Positions 52,892 to 60,658 of a stretch of DNA of 64,000 bases are shown in pieces. The translations under genes were made by a program, and so were the position numbers. Numbering within the stretch: position 1 is the stretch's first letter; each line of letters begins with the position of its first letter. The stretch is from CAZRIE01 sp964600075 (lineage in GTDB: Bacteria > Bacteroidota > Bacteroidia > Flavobacteriales > Flavobacteriaceae): positions 1-64,000 of the forward strand of contig CAZRIE010000012.1 in NCBI GenBank assembly GCA_964600075.1, written 5' to 3'. Under the pieces are notes generated by a model. It ran no database searches. It saw nothing but the letters and a program-made list of their open reading frames with translations, and was not told the origin of the DNA.

Positions 52892-53773
52892 ATGAAGAAA
52901 AAGGATACGAAAATAGGGCATTATCACCTTCACAAAGCACATCCTGAAAAATTACAGTTTGAACTATATGATTTGAACTCGTATCGGAAGAAGAGTGGCG
53001 AGCAAGCAGCAAAAGCCCATTCACACAGTTATTACCAGATTATTTGGTTCTTTGATGACGGGGGCAGGCATACTGTGGATTTCAAAACTTTCGATATTTG
53101 TAAAAATACCATCTTATTTATCGCCAAAGACCAGATACATGCCTTCGACGCTAATTTTGAAGTCAATGGCTGGCTGATTCATTTTAACGAAAGCTTTTTT
53201 ATGCATTCGGATGTCGATATTTTCTTGAAATATAACATCTTCAACTCATTACAGAACCCCAGTTACGTCATCAACGCAGAAACCGCGAAAATAGGTATTT
53301 CCTATCTCTCTCTGATAGCAAAGGAACTTGCCCAAAAACATCATTTCGGTTATGAGGAAATCATTCGTTTTTTGTTAAAATCGTTCCTTATCAACCTGGA
53401 ACGTATCCACCAAAAAAATACTAAAAAAAGTCTCGAAATCAATAGCCTATATGAACTGCAATTTTACAAATTCAAGGAACTCGTCGAGGATAATTACTCA
53501 AAGGCATTTTCAGTAAAGAGCTATGCCAATCTTTTAAACATCTCCACAAAGACATTGACGACAATAACGAAATCTATTGTAAGCAAATCACCTTCACGAT
53601 TGATTTCTGAACGCGTAGTGCTTGAGGCCAAACGACTCTTGACGTTTACGACACTGCAAGTAGGGGAAGTAGCTTACAAAACTGGGTTTGATGATGCCTC
53701 TTATTTCGTGAAATATTTCAAAAGACATGTGGGTAGCTCTCCAACTAGCTATCGCAATGGACAATCTCAGTAA
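52892..53773 (+). CDS. AraC-family transcriptional regulator
   Basis: A 293-residue regulator. The N-terminal half is a cupin-like sensor (HSHSYYQIIWFFDDGGRHTV, FIAKDQIHAFDA) that usually binds a small ligand. The C-terminal AraC/XylS domain has two helix-turn-helix units: VKSYANLLNISTKTLTTITK and VGEVAYKTGFDDASYFVKYF, followed by the family end GSSPTSYR. It lies 18 bp after the flavin oxidase gene and is probably co-transcribed with it, so it may control that gene and its neighbours. Confidence 0.92.
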   Translation: MKKKDTKIGHYHLHKAHPEKLQFELYDLNSYRKKSGEQAAKAHSHSYYQIIWFFDDGGRHTVDFKTFDICKNTILFIAKDQIHAFDANFEVNGWLIHFNESFFMHSDVDIFLKYNIFNSLQNPSYVINAETAKIGISYLSLIAKELAQKHHFGYEEIIRFLLKSFLINLERIHQKNTKKSLEINSLYELQFYKFKELVEDNYSKAFSVKSYANLLNISTKTLTTITKSIVSKSPSRLISERVVLEAKRLLTFTTLQVGEVAYKTGFDDASYFVKYFKRHVGSSPTSYRNGQSQ

Positions 53774-53819
53774 TTCACAATGATAATTTAACGTGAATAA
53801 TGGAAAAACGTCTGAGGCC

Positions 53820-53859
53820 GGATTTTTCTGTTCTCGGACCCTGAAGGGTGGAAAAATCC
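53820..53859. terminator. Hairpin downstream of the AraC gene
   Basis: GGATTTTTC (53820-53828) pairs perfectly with GAAAAATCC (53851-53859), and a smaller ACCC-TGAA-GGGT hairpin (53838-53849) sits in the loop. No T-run follows on either strand. It could stop transcription after the AraC gene. The rest of 53774-54087 has a second hairpin at 53988-54015 and no gene. Confidence 0.4.
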
Positions 53860-53987
53860 TTAATAGTTAGAAAATTATTGCCTTTTAAGGTTTGGAACGA
53901 TAATTTTCGAATTAAAATGACCTTGCCATTATTTAAGTCGATTTGCCTGCGAAGCGATTGTTGAATAAATCGTTAACTAAATTTTTA

Positions 53988-54015
53988 GAACCCTAGCTAA
54001 TTTGAGCAAGGGTTC
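53988..54015 (+). terminator. Candidate hairpin before the amidase promoter
   Basis: GAACCCT (53988-53994) and AGGGTTC (54009-54015) pair with a 14-nt loop and are followed by TTTAATTTTG. The same T-rich run contains the candidate promoter at 54018, so the hairpin may insulate the amidase gene from upstream transcription. Confidence 0.4.
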
Positions 54016-54017
54016 TT

Positions 54018-54025
54018 TAATTTTG
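54018..54025 (+). promoter_or_regulatory. TAnnTTTG promoter element before the amidase gene
   Basis: TAATTTTG matches the Bacteroidota -7 consensus 62 bp before the ATG at 54088. It directly follows the hairpin at 53988-54015. Confidence 0.5.
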
Positions 54026-54087
54026 TAGGGATGCAGAATTTGTTTTAGGCATTGTTTTTGATTTTTGTTAGCGGATAACTTGTATAA

Positions 54088-55161
54088 ATGAATCGTATTT
54101 TTCAATTCCATATTCAGATATTACCCCTTTTTGTAGTGTTGATAGGGATATCTCTTTCTTCCTTCTCCCAAGATTCTTTGCAAGTTGTCGTTGCGGAAAA
54201 AGGCGACGGCATTCTTTCTTTGTTGAGAAAGCAAGGTGTAAACCCCTATGATCATTATGATGATTTCATTGCCATGAATATGGATAACCTTCGCGATAGC
54301 GTGCATTTGTACGCCGGACGAGAATATCGTATTCCAACAATGAAGTTGGGTACGGTCGCTATCATAGATTCCATACAAAAGAAGACTACTGAAATAAAAA
54401 AAATAGAGGGTAAGGACTTTACTATTTTCGGGAAAGACCATGCAACTGTGCTAACGAAAAGTGAGCAACTGAAGAATACCGTCTACTATTTGGTTTCCGG
54501 TCACGGGGGCCCTGACCCAGGCGCCATGGCCAAGTATGCGGGAAAGTCGATTGCCGAAGACGAGTACGCATACGATATTACATTGCGGTTGGCCAAAGAG
54601 CTTATTTCCCATGGGGCATTGGTGTATATCATAATCCGCGATAAGAACGATGGCATTCGTGATGATCGTGTTTTGAAGATTGATCATGATGAGGTGGCCT
54701 ATCCGAATAAGGTTATTCCACTGAATCAAGTGGCGCGTTTAAAACAACGGGTCGAAATCGTAAATGAACTGTACAAAAAGAACCGTGGCAAATATCAGCG
54801 CCTGATCGTAACCCATGTAGATAGCCGCAGCAAGGGGCAAAATATCGATGTTTTTTTTTACCATCATGAAAAAAGTAAGAACGGTAAGAAATTGGCGGAG
54901 AGTATTCACAAGACCTTCCAGAGAAACTATAAAAAATACCAGCCCAATCGCATCTATTCAGGTACTTTTGAGGACAGAACTTCATTGTACCTCGTAAAGA
55001 AAACCTACCCTGCGATGACCTTTATCGAGGTGGGCAACATTCGTAACAAAAAAGACCAACAGCGCATCTTGGATCCTGATAACCGGCAAGCCCTGGCAAA
55101 ATGGATTTCAGAGGGGGTTTTGCTAGACTATGACAGCGGAGAAATAGGACCGATACGCTAA
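54088..55161 (+). CDS. N-acetylmuramoyl-L-alanine amidase (Amidase_3)
   Basis: Cleaves the amide bond between N-acetylmuramic acid and L-alanine in peptidoglycan. The protein has 357 residues. A signal peptide ends near LSSFSQ; residues about 30-90 resemble a divergent LysM-like region (VVAEKGDGILSLLRKQGVNP). The catalytic domain from about residue 130 has the zinc ligands in YYLVSGHGGPDPGA, EDEYAYDITLRLAK and TFIEVGNIRN. The third His position appears as VTHVDS. Amidase_3 proteins act in cell separation or wall turnover. No partner gene is adjacent. Confidence 0.88.
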   Translation: MNRIFQFHIQILPLFVVLIGISLSSFSQDSLQVVVAEKGDGILSLLRKQGVNPYDHYDDFIAMNMDNLRDSVHLYAGREYRIPTMKLGTVAIIDSIQKKTTEIKKIEGKDFTIFGKDHATVLTKSEQLKNTVYYLVSGHGGPDPGAMAKYAGKSIAEDEYAYDITLRLAKELISHGALVYIIIRDKNDGIRDDRVLKIDHDEVAYPNKVIPLNQVARLKQRVEIVNELYKKNRGKYQRLIVTHVDSRSKGQNIDVFFYHHEKSKNGKKLAESIHKTFQRNYKKYQPNRIYSGTFEDRTSLYLVKKTYPAMTFIEVGNIRNKKDQQRILDPDNRQALAKWISEGVLLDYDSGEIGPIR

Positions 55162-55273
55162 ACGACTATTTTTCTATAGAAATGTTTTCGATCAATTAAC
55201 CACCCGTTTTTATCAAATCTGCTATGGCGTTCGCTTGTTCTTCAAAGCGTTAAAAATCTTCCGGTAAGACCCG

Positions 55274-55504
55274 CTACGTTTTAATGACTTTAGCTTTGAT
55301 TGCACATAACTCTTTGATCTTATGATATACTTTCTGGGGGTCTTCAATTTGGAAGCTTTTCAAATTCCCTTGTTCTCGGTGTTTCCTTCCTTTTTCCGAG
55401 GTGCGAAAACAGTTTTTTCGTGAATCTAATACGAATCTACTCCGACCATTTTTTATGCTGTAAGACTTCGGGTAGCGCAGGTCCCAAAAGAAATCGCAGG
55501 ACAT
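55274..55504 (-). CDS. Small hypothetical protein
   Basis: A 76-residue frame from ATG 55504 that I do not recognise. It is basic, contains three Cys residues and ends in a Lys-rich tail (CAIKAKVIKT). Its best support is a TATCTTTG element on the minus strand at 55514-55521, about 10 bp before the ATG, giving a near-leaderless transcript. It is divergent from the orphan WYL gene. Coding status is uncertain; it could be a remnant. The gap 55162-55273 shows no other gene. Confidence 0.35.
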   Translation of the reverse strand: MSCDFFWDLRYPKSYSIKNGRSRFVLDSRKNCFRTSEKGRKHREQGNLKSFQIEDPQKVYHKIKELCAIKAKVIKT

Positions 55505-55513
55505 TTTTCCATT

Positions 55514-55521
55514 CAAAGATA
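55514..55521 (-). promoter_or_regulatory. TAnnTTTG element on the minus strand
   Basis: The minus strand reads TATCTTTG. It could serve the small hypothetical gene at 55274-55504. A similar TATCTTTA lies on the plus strand at 55542-55549 before the WYL gene, giving a back-to-back promoter pair. Confidence 0.45.
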
Positions 55522-55555
55522 AAAAATGGAATTTCCCGTATTATCTTTATAATAA

Positions 55556-55849
55556 ATGGGAAATAGGAAAAGTACTATTGATATATTACTGCTAATTGAA
55601 GAGGCTATAAAAGACCGAGTCGTGCTTTCGCTTGCGTACCGTTCTACCGCCAATGGAAATAGATCGGAACGTGATATCGAACCCTTGGCACTATACTTTA
55701 CCCAAGACCGATGGATGATGGTTGCCTATTGCAGAATGCGAAAAGCGTGGCGGGCATTTCGACTGGATGCCATTATTGGAATTGAAAAGACACTGGAAGC
55801 CTTCCCTCCAAATCAGTTCGAACTTTCCGATTATTTTGAAAAACGATAA
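55556..55849 (+). CDS. Orphan WYL-domain protein (regulator lacking its DNA-binding half)
   Basis: A 97-residue protein matching only the C-terminal part of YafY-type WYL regulators: LLLIEEAIKDRVVLSLAYRS, the RDIEPLALYFTQDRWMMVAY segment and CRMRKAWRAFRLDAIIGI. Full-length relatives have about 300 residues with an N-terminal helix-turn-helix that is absent here. A TATCTTTA motif lies 7 bp upstream of the ATG. It is either a truncated gene or a free-standing ligand-sensing domain. The conserved Arg residues of the WYL C-terminal extension are kept. Confidence 0.65.
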   Translation: MGNRKSTIDILLLIEEAIKDRVVLSLAYRSTANGNRSERDIEPLALYFTQDRWMMVAYCRMRKAWRAFRLDAIIGIEKTLEAFPPNQFELSDYFEKR

Positions 55850-55914
55850 AAGAAAAAAGGAATCCAAGATGCTTTATGGGTACTGAGAAAGTTGTCCAAT
55901 TTCAACTGGTATAA

Positions 55915-56035
55915 ATTGGCCCCTTCTTGCTTCCGACGAGTGACCATAGGAACGAGAGGAAAGAAAAACTTTAGGGGTGTCCATCGGAATGCAGCTTTCA
56001 TGTACAATGGATTACAAGTGGGATAACGGGTAATT
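55915..56035. repeat. Dispersed intergenic repeat, copy E (reverse orientation)
   Basis: On the minus strand about 55982-55916 reads ACACCCCTAAAG, then TTTCCTCTCGTTCCTATGG, TCACTCGTCGGAAGC and AAGAAGGGGCCAAT, nearly identical to copies B and C in the arginine operon. It lies between the WYL gene and the convergent glycosyltransferase gene. Confidence 0.75.
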
Positions 56036-56044
56036 AAAAGAAAA

Positions 56045-56749
56045 TCAAGAAGCTATTTTTCGTCTATAATATTCGTAGAGGGTATCCGGCCCGGCCCCCA
56101 TAAGATTTTTAAGATGTATAACCCCAAAATGAAATTGTAATTTTACGGTACCCCGCTGTTTATATTTTCGGGCCGAAGTAATTACCCTTTGGCTCAGTAC
56201 TAAGAAATTTGTCTTTTTGTAAAGTCGGCCGATGAACTCACTATCTTCATAAATGATATAATTTTCATTAAATCCCTTTGTCTTTCGGAACAACCTTTGG
56301 GTTACATAGAGCGATTGATCACCGCCACGGCATATTTTATGGTTGATTCTAGAGAACCAAGAAAAAAAGGATAGAAACTTGTTCGAAGAGTCGAACTGCA
56401 TTCTAAAACAGCCTGCCTCTGTCCCTTTAGCGGCCGCATTTAGAATATGTTTGTCGAAATTCTTAGGGGGAAAGGTATCTGCATGCAAAAAATAAAGAAT
56501 TTTTCCTTTCGCACGCCAAGCACCATAGTTCATCTGTTTTGCACGCCCCTTTTTTGAGTGTAACACGATGGCACCAAAATCAGAGGCTATTTCTGTTGTA
56601 CCGTCAGTACTTCCTCCATCGACTACAAGAATCTCCGAAATATTTTTTGTCAAGCTATTTTCTTGTAAATAGCGCAAAAGTTCACCAATATATTTCGCCT
56701 CGTTCAAAACAGGAATGATAATACTAATCTTGAAGCTATTTTTTATCAT
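56045..56749 (-). CDS. TIGR04283-like glycosyltransferase (arsenosugar-associated type)
   Basis: A 234-residue GT2 glycosyltransferase. N-terminal ISIIIPVLNEAKYIGELLRY, then LVVDGGSTDGTTEIA and the signature SKKGRAKQMNYGAWRAKGKI, with FLHADTFPP as the DxD-type metal site. RGGDQSLYVTQRLF and KNLMGAGPDTLYEYYR match this family near the C-terminus. Members are often found in arsenosugar-type clusters with a TIGR04282 partner. Here that partner lies at 57735 with a purine nucleoside phosphorylase between them, which strengthens the assignment. The real donor and acceptor are not established. Confidence 0.82.
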   Translation of the reverse strand: MIKNSFKISIIIPVLNEAKYIGELLRYLQENSLTKNISEILVVDGGSTDGTTEIASDFGAIVLHSKKGRAKQMNYGAWRAKGKILYFLHADTFPPKNFDKHILNAAAKGTEAGCFRMQFDSSNKFLSFFSWFSRINHKICRGGDQSLYVTQRLFRKTKGFNENYIIYEDSEFIGRLYKKTNFLVLSQRVITSARKYKQRGTVKLQFHFGVIHLKNLMGAGPDTLYEYYRRKIAS

Positions 56750-56922
56750 AGGAATTGCAGTCGTAATCTGTTTCGGGTTCGCTGTGGAATTAGTATGATA
56801 GAACTTTTAAACCTTACATTTTATGGAAAAGTTTAGTTGCTACCGTAAAAATTTCCAAGTAGTTTAAGGTTTTTTAGAAGTTTGTGAGTTTATAAAGATT
56901 GTTTTTTTCGGTAATCCGTAAA

Positions 56923-57738
56923 TCATAATGTTTTAATCAATTCCCTAAAGAGTTTTACCATCTTTGGCTCGGTATTTTCGGCGATTTCAATGATATCCTG
57001 AATATTGACCGGTTTCAGATTATCGGGATCGCACTCATCTGTCAAGACGGAGATCGCGACAATAGGTAGTCGCAAATGGTTGGCCACAATAACTTCGGGT
57101 ACAGTACTCATACCCACGGCATCGGCACCGATAATTTTCAGCATCCGATATTCGGCCTTGGTTTCCAGTTGTGGACCTACTACTGAGGCATAGACACCTT
57201 GGCGTAAAGTGATGCCTTCTTTCTTGGCAATTTTTATCAGTTTCTCACGCATCTCAATATCATAAGGTTCGGCCATATCGGTATAACGGTCGCCGAATTG
57301 ACTCACGTTCTTAAACGCCAAAGGAGAACCGCCTTGAAGGTTGATGTGGTCTTCAATCAACATCATATCACCTTTTTTATAATTGAGATTGATGGCCCCT
57401 GCCGCATTGGAAATGAAAAGCTTCTGGATGCCCAATTGGCGCATGACTCTTATTGGGTAGGTAATATCCAAGAAATCGTACCCTTCATACAGGTGGAAAC
57501 GCCCTTGCATCACCACGGTTTTTTTTCCTTCTAGCTTACCGTAGATCAATTTGCCCGAATGAAACTCGACGGTCGCCAAAGGAAAAAAGGGAATTTGGTT
57601 GTAATGTGCCTCGATAGGGTTTTCTATCTCGTCGGCCAATTTGCCTAGGCCTGTACCTAAAACAATACCGATTTCAGGGGTGTCAAATCCCTTGCTTTGT
57701 AAATACGTGGTTGATTCATCGAGTTGTTTCTGTCTCAT
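56923..57738 (-). CDS. Purine nucleoside phosphorylase
   Basis: Splits purine nucleosides with phosphate into base and ribose 1-phosphate. The protein has 271 residues of the trimeric PNP type. The signature GIVLGTGLGKLADEIE is at the N-terminus, with MQGRFHLYEGY, FISNAAGAINLNYKKGDMML, HINLQGGSPLAF, VVGPQLETKAEYRML and GADAVGMSTVPEVIVANH following. Its start overlaps the TIGR04282-like stop by 4 bp (57735-57738). Position between two arsenosugar-type glycosyltransferases suggests a special nucleoside, such as an arsenic-bearing one, as a possible substrate; purine salvage is the default. Confidence 0.92.
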   Translation of the reverse strand: MRQKQLDESTTYLQSKGFDTPEIGIVLGTGLGKLADEIENPIEAHYNQIPFFPLATVEFHSGKLIYGKLEGKKTVVMQGRFHLYEGYDFLDITYPIRVMRQLGIQKLFISNAAGAINLNYKKGDMMLIEDHINLQGGSPLAFKNVSQFGDRYTDMAEPYDIEMREKLIKIAKKEGITLRQGVYASVVGPQLETKAEYRMLKIIGADAVGMSTVPEVIVANHLRLPIVAISVLTDECDPDNLKPVNIQDIIEIAENTEPKMVKLFRELIKTL

Positions 57739-58367
57739 TTTTCGAGCTGTTTTAAGAAAGGTCGGAACGCTTCGACATCTTTAATATCTTCATAAAGATC
57801 CACGTCGTTGCGCTCATCTAGAATATTAAGGTTTTCGTTTTTTAAATCTTTTAGGCTGTCCTTTAGAACGGTTTCATTGCCCCAATCTTTATGCTGAAAA
57901 AGTTCGGGCTTAAAGGTTTTCATGCCTAAAAGGTAGTAGCCGCCATCCTTCGCGGGGCCGATTACAAAATCGTTTTCCTTTAATTCTGAAAATGCATCTT
58001 GCAGATTCTTTTCACTGAGATCGTACATATCGCTTCCTATAATAATGATTCGTTCGAAGCCAGATGCGAAACCCTCTTGAAAGGCGTTGGCCATACGTAT
58101 GCCAAGATGTTCGCCTTGTTGTAGTTTTTTATCGTAAAAGCTGGGATCCCAGATATCATCTTCCCAAATCTCTTCCGAATACCAAACTTGCTTGGCCGCA
58201 TTTAGGTTTTTTGTGATGGAAACGGTGTGGTCAAGCAAAAATCTATAAATATCCAGTGCTGTTTCATTTCCTACTGTAGCTGCAAGGCGCGTTTTACACT
58301 TTCCCAATTGGGGGTTGCGTGTAAATATTAGAAGCAGGCTTTTAGAAGCGACGTTATGGTAATTCAC
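57735..58367 (-). CDS. TIGR04282-like protein (arsenosugar-associated GT/nucleotidyltransferase fold)
   Basis: A 210-residue protein of the DUF2064/TIGR04282 family. Signatures are LLIFTRNPQLGKCKTRLAAT near the N-terminus, IIIIGSDMYDL, DFVIGPAKDGGYYLLGMK and DWGNETVLKDSL. I chose GTG 58367 because AAAGGAG lies 9 bases upstream and the family starts close to this point; a TTG start at 58412 would add 15 residues. Its stop overlaps the PNP start (ATGA). Families TIGR04282 and TIGR04283 co-occur in arsenosugar-type clusters. Confidence 0.82.
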   Translation of the reverse strand: MNYHNVASKSLLLIFTRNPQLGKCKTRLAATVGNETALDIYRFLLDHTVSITKNLNAAKQVWYSEEIWEDDIWDPSFYDKKLQQGEHLGIRMANAFQEGFASGFERIIIIGSDMYDLSEKNLQDAFSELKENDFVIGPAKDGGYYLLGMKTFKPELFQHKDWGNETVLKDSLKDLKNENLNILDERNDVDLYEDIKDVEAFRPFLKQLEK

Positions 58368-58528
58368 GGTAGGGGCTCCTTTTTGTTTTTCTTTGGGAAG
58401 GATTATGCTCAAGGGTTATCTAAATTCAGGGTTAGCGGTTAACAGTTCAAGTGTCAAGCTCAAACAAGGTTTATGAGTTTATGGAAAAGATTCAAATATC
58501 AAATACAAACGCAAAAAGATACTTTTGA

Positions 58529-59029
58529 TTACTGATTACTGTAGACCTTCTCTCCATTCGTTAATAACTTGCCCCAATGTTTGTTAAAGGCATGTACGTT
58601 CTCGGTTTCATTTCCTTCGGAATCATATACGAGATACCCGTTGTTCTTCCACTCAAATATGCCTCCGTAAAGGTTTTTGACGTTGGTGTAGCCCGCTTTC
58701 AGCAGTTTATCGCCAATATTTTCCGACCGCACGCCAATAGAACAGTAGACTACTATTTCACGGTCTTTGTTTTCAATTTTAGGGGTCACTGAATCTAATG
58801 CGAATTCCTTATAACCCACCCAGATAGCATCTTTTAGGTGGCTTACGGTGAACTCTTCTTTTTTTCGGGTGTCCAGAAGTAAAGGTTTTTGCATTTCCTT
58901 AAGTTCCTCCACTTGAATATAGGGTACACTTTCTTTATTGAACTTTTTTAGCGTTTTGTCCAATTTATTTTGCGAAAAAACGCTTAAGGAAAAAGCCAAA
59001 AACAAGGTTATGCTAAAAATAAATCTCAT
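58529..59029 (-). CDS. Exported rhodanese-domain protein
   Basis: A 166-residue protein with a signal peptide ending near SVFSQ, so it is periplasmic. The single rhodanese domain contains LLLDTRKKEEFTVSHLKDAI and the active-site loop VVYCSIGVRSENIGDKL with the sulfur-accepting Cys, then GYTNVKNLYGGIFEWKNNGY. ATG 59029 is chosen; ATG 59035 would add two residues. It lies upstream of the TIGR04282-like gene on the same strand, with a 161-bp gap. Substrate is unknown; sulfur or perhaps arsenic-related chemistry is possible from context only. Confidence 0.85.
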   Translation of the reverse strand: MRFIFSITLFLAFSLSVFSQNKLDKTLKKFNKESVPYIQVEELKEMQKPLLLDTRKKEEFTVSHLKDAIWVGYKEFALDSVTPKIENKDREIVVYCSIGVRSENIGDKLLKAGYTNVKNLYGGIFEWKNNGYLVYDSEGNETENVHAFNKHWGKLLTNGEKVYSNQ

Positions 59030-59094
59030 ATGCATGGTCAAATAATAGCCGTAAAGATACTATTTTAGGGCTCATTCAATTTATAAATCAGGCT

Positions 59095-60657
59095 ATGCGG
59101 TTCATTGGAAAATTTACGTTGCTTCTTTTCGCTGTAGTAGTTTTGTCGTCATGTAAAAATAAAGATGATAAAAAAGAGCCCATGGCAGAAAACGCAAAAG
59201 CGGAATATTATTTGGAGCCATATCGCTCCCAATTCCATTTTACTCCTAAAAAAATGTGGATGAACGACCCCAACGGTATGGTCTACAGCGATGATAACTA
59301 TCATCTTTTCTATCAATATTATCCCGAAGATATTGTTTGGGGGCCGATGCATTGGGGGCATGCCACCAGCAAAGATTTGATACATTGGGAGCATAGACCG
59401 ATTGCCCTTTACCCTGATAAGCTCGGCTATATTTTCTCGGGTAGTGCGGTGCTCGACAAAGAAAATACCTCGGGTTTCGGAACGGAGGATAATCCGCCAC
59501 TTGTGGCCATTTTCACTTACCATGATGCTGAAATGAAAAAGTCCGGCAAGAACAACTTCGAGACACAGGGTATTGCGTACAGTCTTGATAATGCCGATAC
59601 TTGGACGAAATATGAAGGTAACCCTGTAATCAGCGATGAGAATTCGACCGATTTTAGAGACCCCAAGGTAATGTGGCACGAACCTTCACAAAAATGGATT
59701 TTGACATTGGTAGCGAGTGACCATGCCCAGTTTTACAGTTCCGAGAACCTTAAGGAATGGAAACTATTGAGCGAATTTGGTAAGAATAGAGGCGCCCATG
59801 GCGGGGTATGGGAATGCCCCGATCTTTTTAAGCTCAAAGTTGAGGGAACCGATGAAGAGAAATGGATACTATTGATAAGTATTAATCCCGGGGGACCTAA
59901 CGGGGGTAGTGGTACCCAATATTTTATTGGAGATTTTAATGGAAATACATTTACTGCTGATCAAAACGATATTCGTTGGGTCGACTGGGGTACCGATAAT
60001 TATGCAGGAGTCACATATAGTAATGTGCCAAATGACGAAAAGATTTTTATTGGGTGGATGAGCAACTGGCAGTATGCCAATAAAACCCCGACCGAGAAAT
60101 GGCGGAGCGCAATGACATTACCTAGAAAGCTTTCAATTAAGAAGATAGGAGAAACCTATGAGCTGATAAATTACCCTATTAAAAATCTGGAAACGATAAT
60201 CAATGGGCAGCCGCAAAAAAAAATCAAACTTGTGGAGGGGGCTAGGGAAAGCATTGACTTTGACCATTTCAACCAGTCGGAAGTACGATTTGCCACTGCG
60301 GTAAAAAACTTTGTATTGAGGTTTAAAAATGAAAAGAACGAAGAACTCGTCTTGACCTTGGACGGCGAAAAAGATTTATTTTTGTTGGACAGAACGCAAT
60401 CGGGCCAGACCGATTTTCAAAAAGACTTCGCAAGCGTTGCGAAAATGCCAGTTGACAATTTGCCGGAAGGCGAATATGAAGTACGTATTTTGATGGATCG
60501 TTCCTCTGTTGAGGTATTTATCAATCAAGGCCAATATGTGATGACTGCCCAGCTTTTTCCGAATAAGGACTACCGTACTTTAGAAATTGAAAATACTTCA
60601 GGGCACCTTTTGAAATTTAACGATTTTGAGGTCAATAGGGTAGGGCGTATCTGGTAG
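59095..60657 (+). CDS. GH32 fructan hydrolase lipoprotein
   Basis: Hydrolyses beta-fructosides (levan, inulin or sucrose). The protein has 520 residues. MRFIGKFTLLLFAVVVLSSC ends in a lipobox. The five-bladed propeller carries the GH32 motifs in order: WMNDPNGMVY (nucleophile Asp), STDFRDPKVMW (transition-state Asp), and GGVWECPDLFKL (acid/base Glu). A C-terminal beta-sandwich follows (RSSVEVFINQGQYVMTAQLF). No SusC/D pair is adjacent, so it works alone or with distant uptake genes. It ends 1 bp before the convergent ADP-ribosylglycohydrolase gene. Confidence 0.94.
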   Translation: MRFIGKFTLLLFAVVVLSSCKNKDDKKEPMAENAKAEYYLEPYRSQFHFTPKKMWMNDPNGMVYSDDNYHLFYQYYPEDIVWGPMHWGHATSKDLIHWEHRPIALYPDKLGYIFSGSAVLDKENTSGFGTEDNPPLVAIFTYHDAEMKKSGKNNFETQGIAYSLDNADTWTKYEGNPVISDENSTDFRDPKVMWHEPSQKWILTLVASDHAQFYSSENLKEWKLLSEFGKNRGAHGGVWECPDLFKLKVEGTDEEKWILLISINPGGPNGGSGTQYFIGDFNGNTFTADQNDIRWVDWGTDNYAGVTYSNVPNDEKIFIGWMSNWQYANKTPTEKWRSAMTLPRKLSIKKIGETYELINYPIKNLETIINGQPQKKIKLVEGARESIDFDHFNQSEVRFATAVKNFVLRFKNEKNEELVLTLDGEKDLFLLDRTQSGQTDFQKDFASVAKMPVDNLPEGEYEVRILMDRSSVEVFINQGQYVMTAQLFPNKDYRTLEIENTSGHLLKFNDFEVNRVGRIW

Positions 60658-60658
60658 T

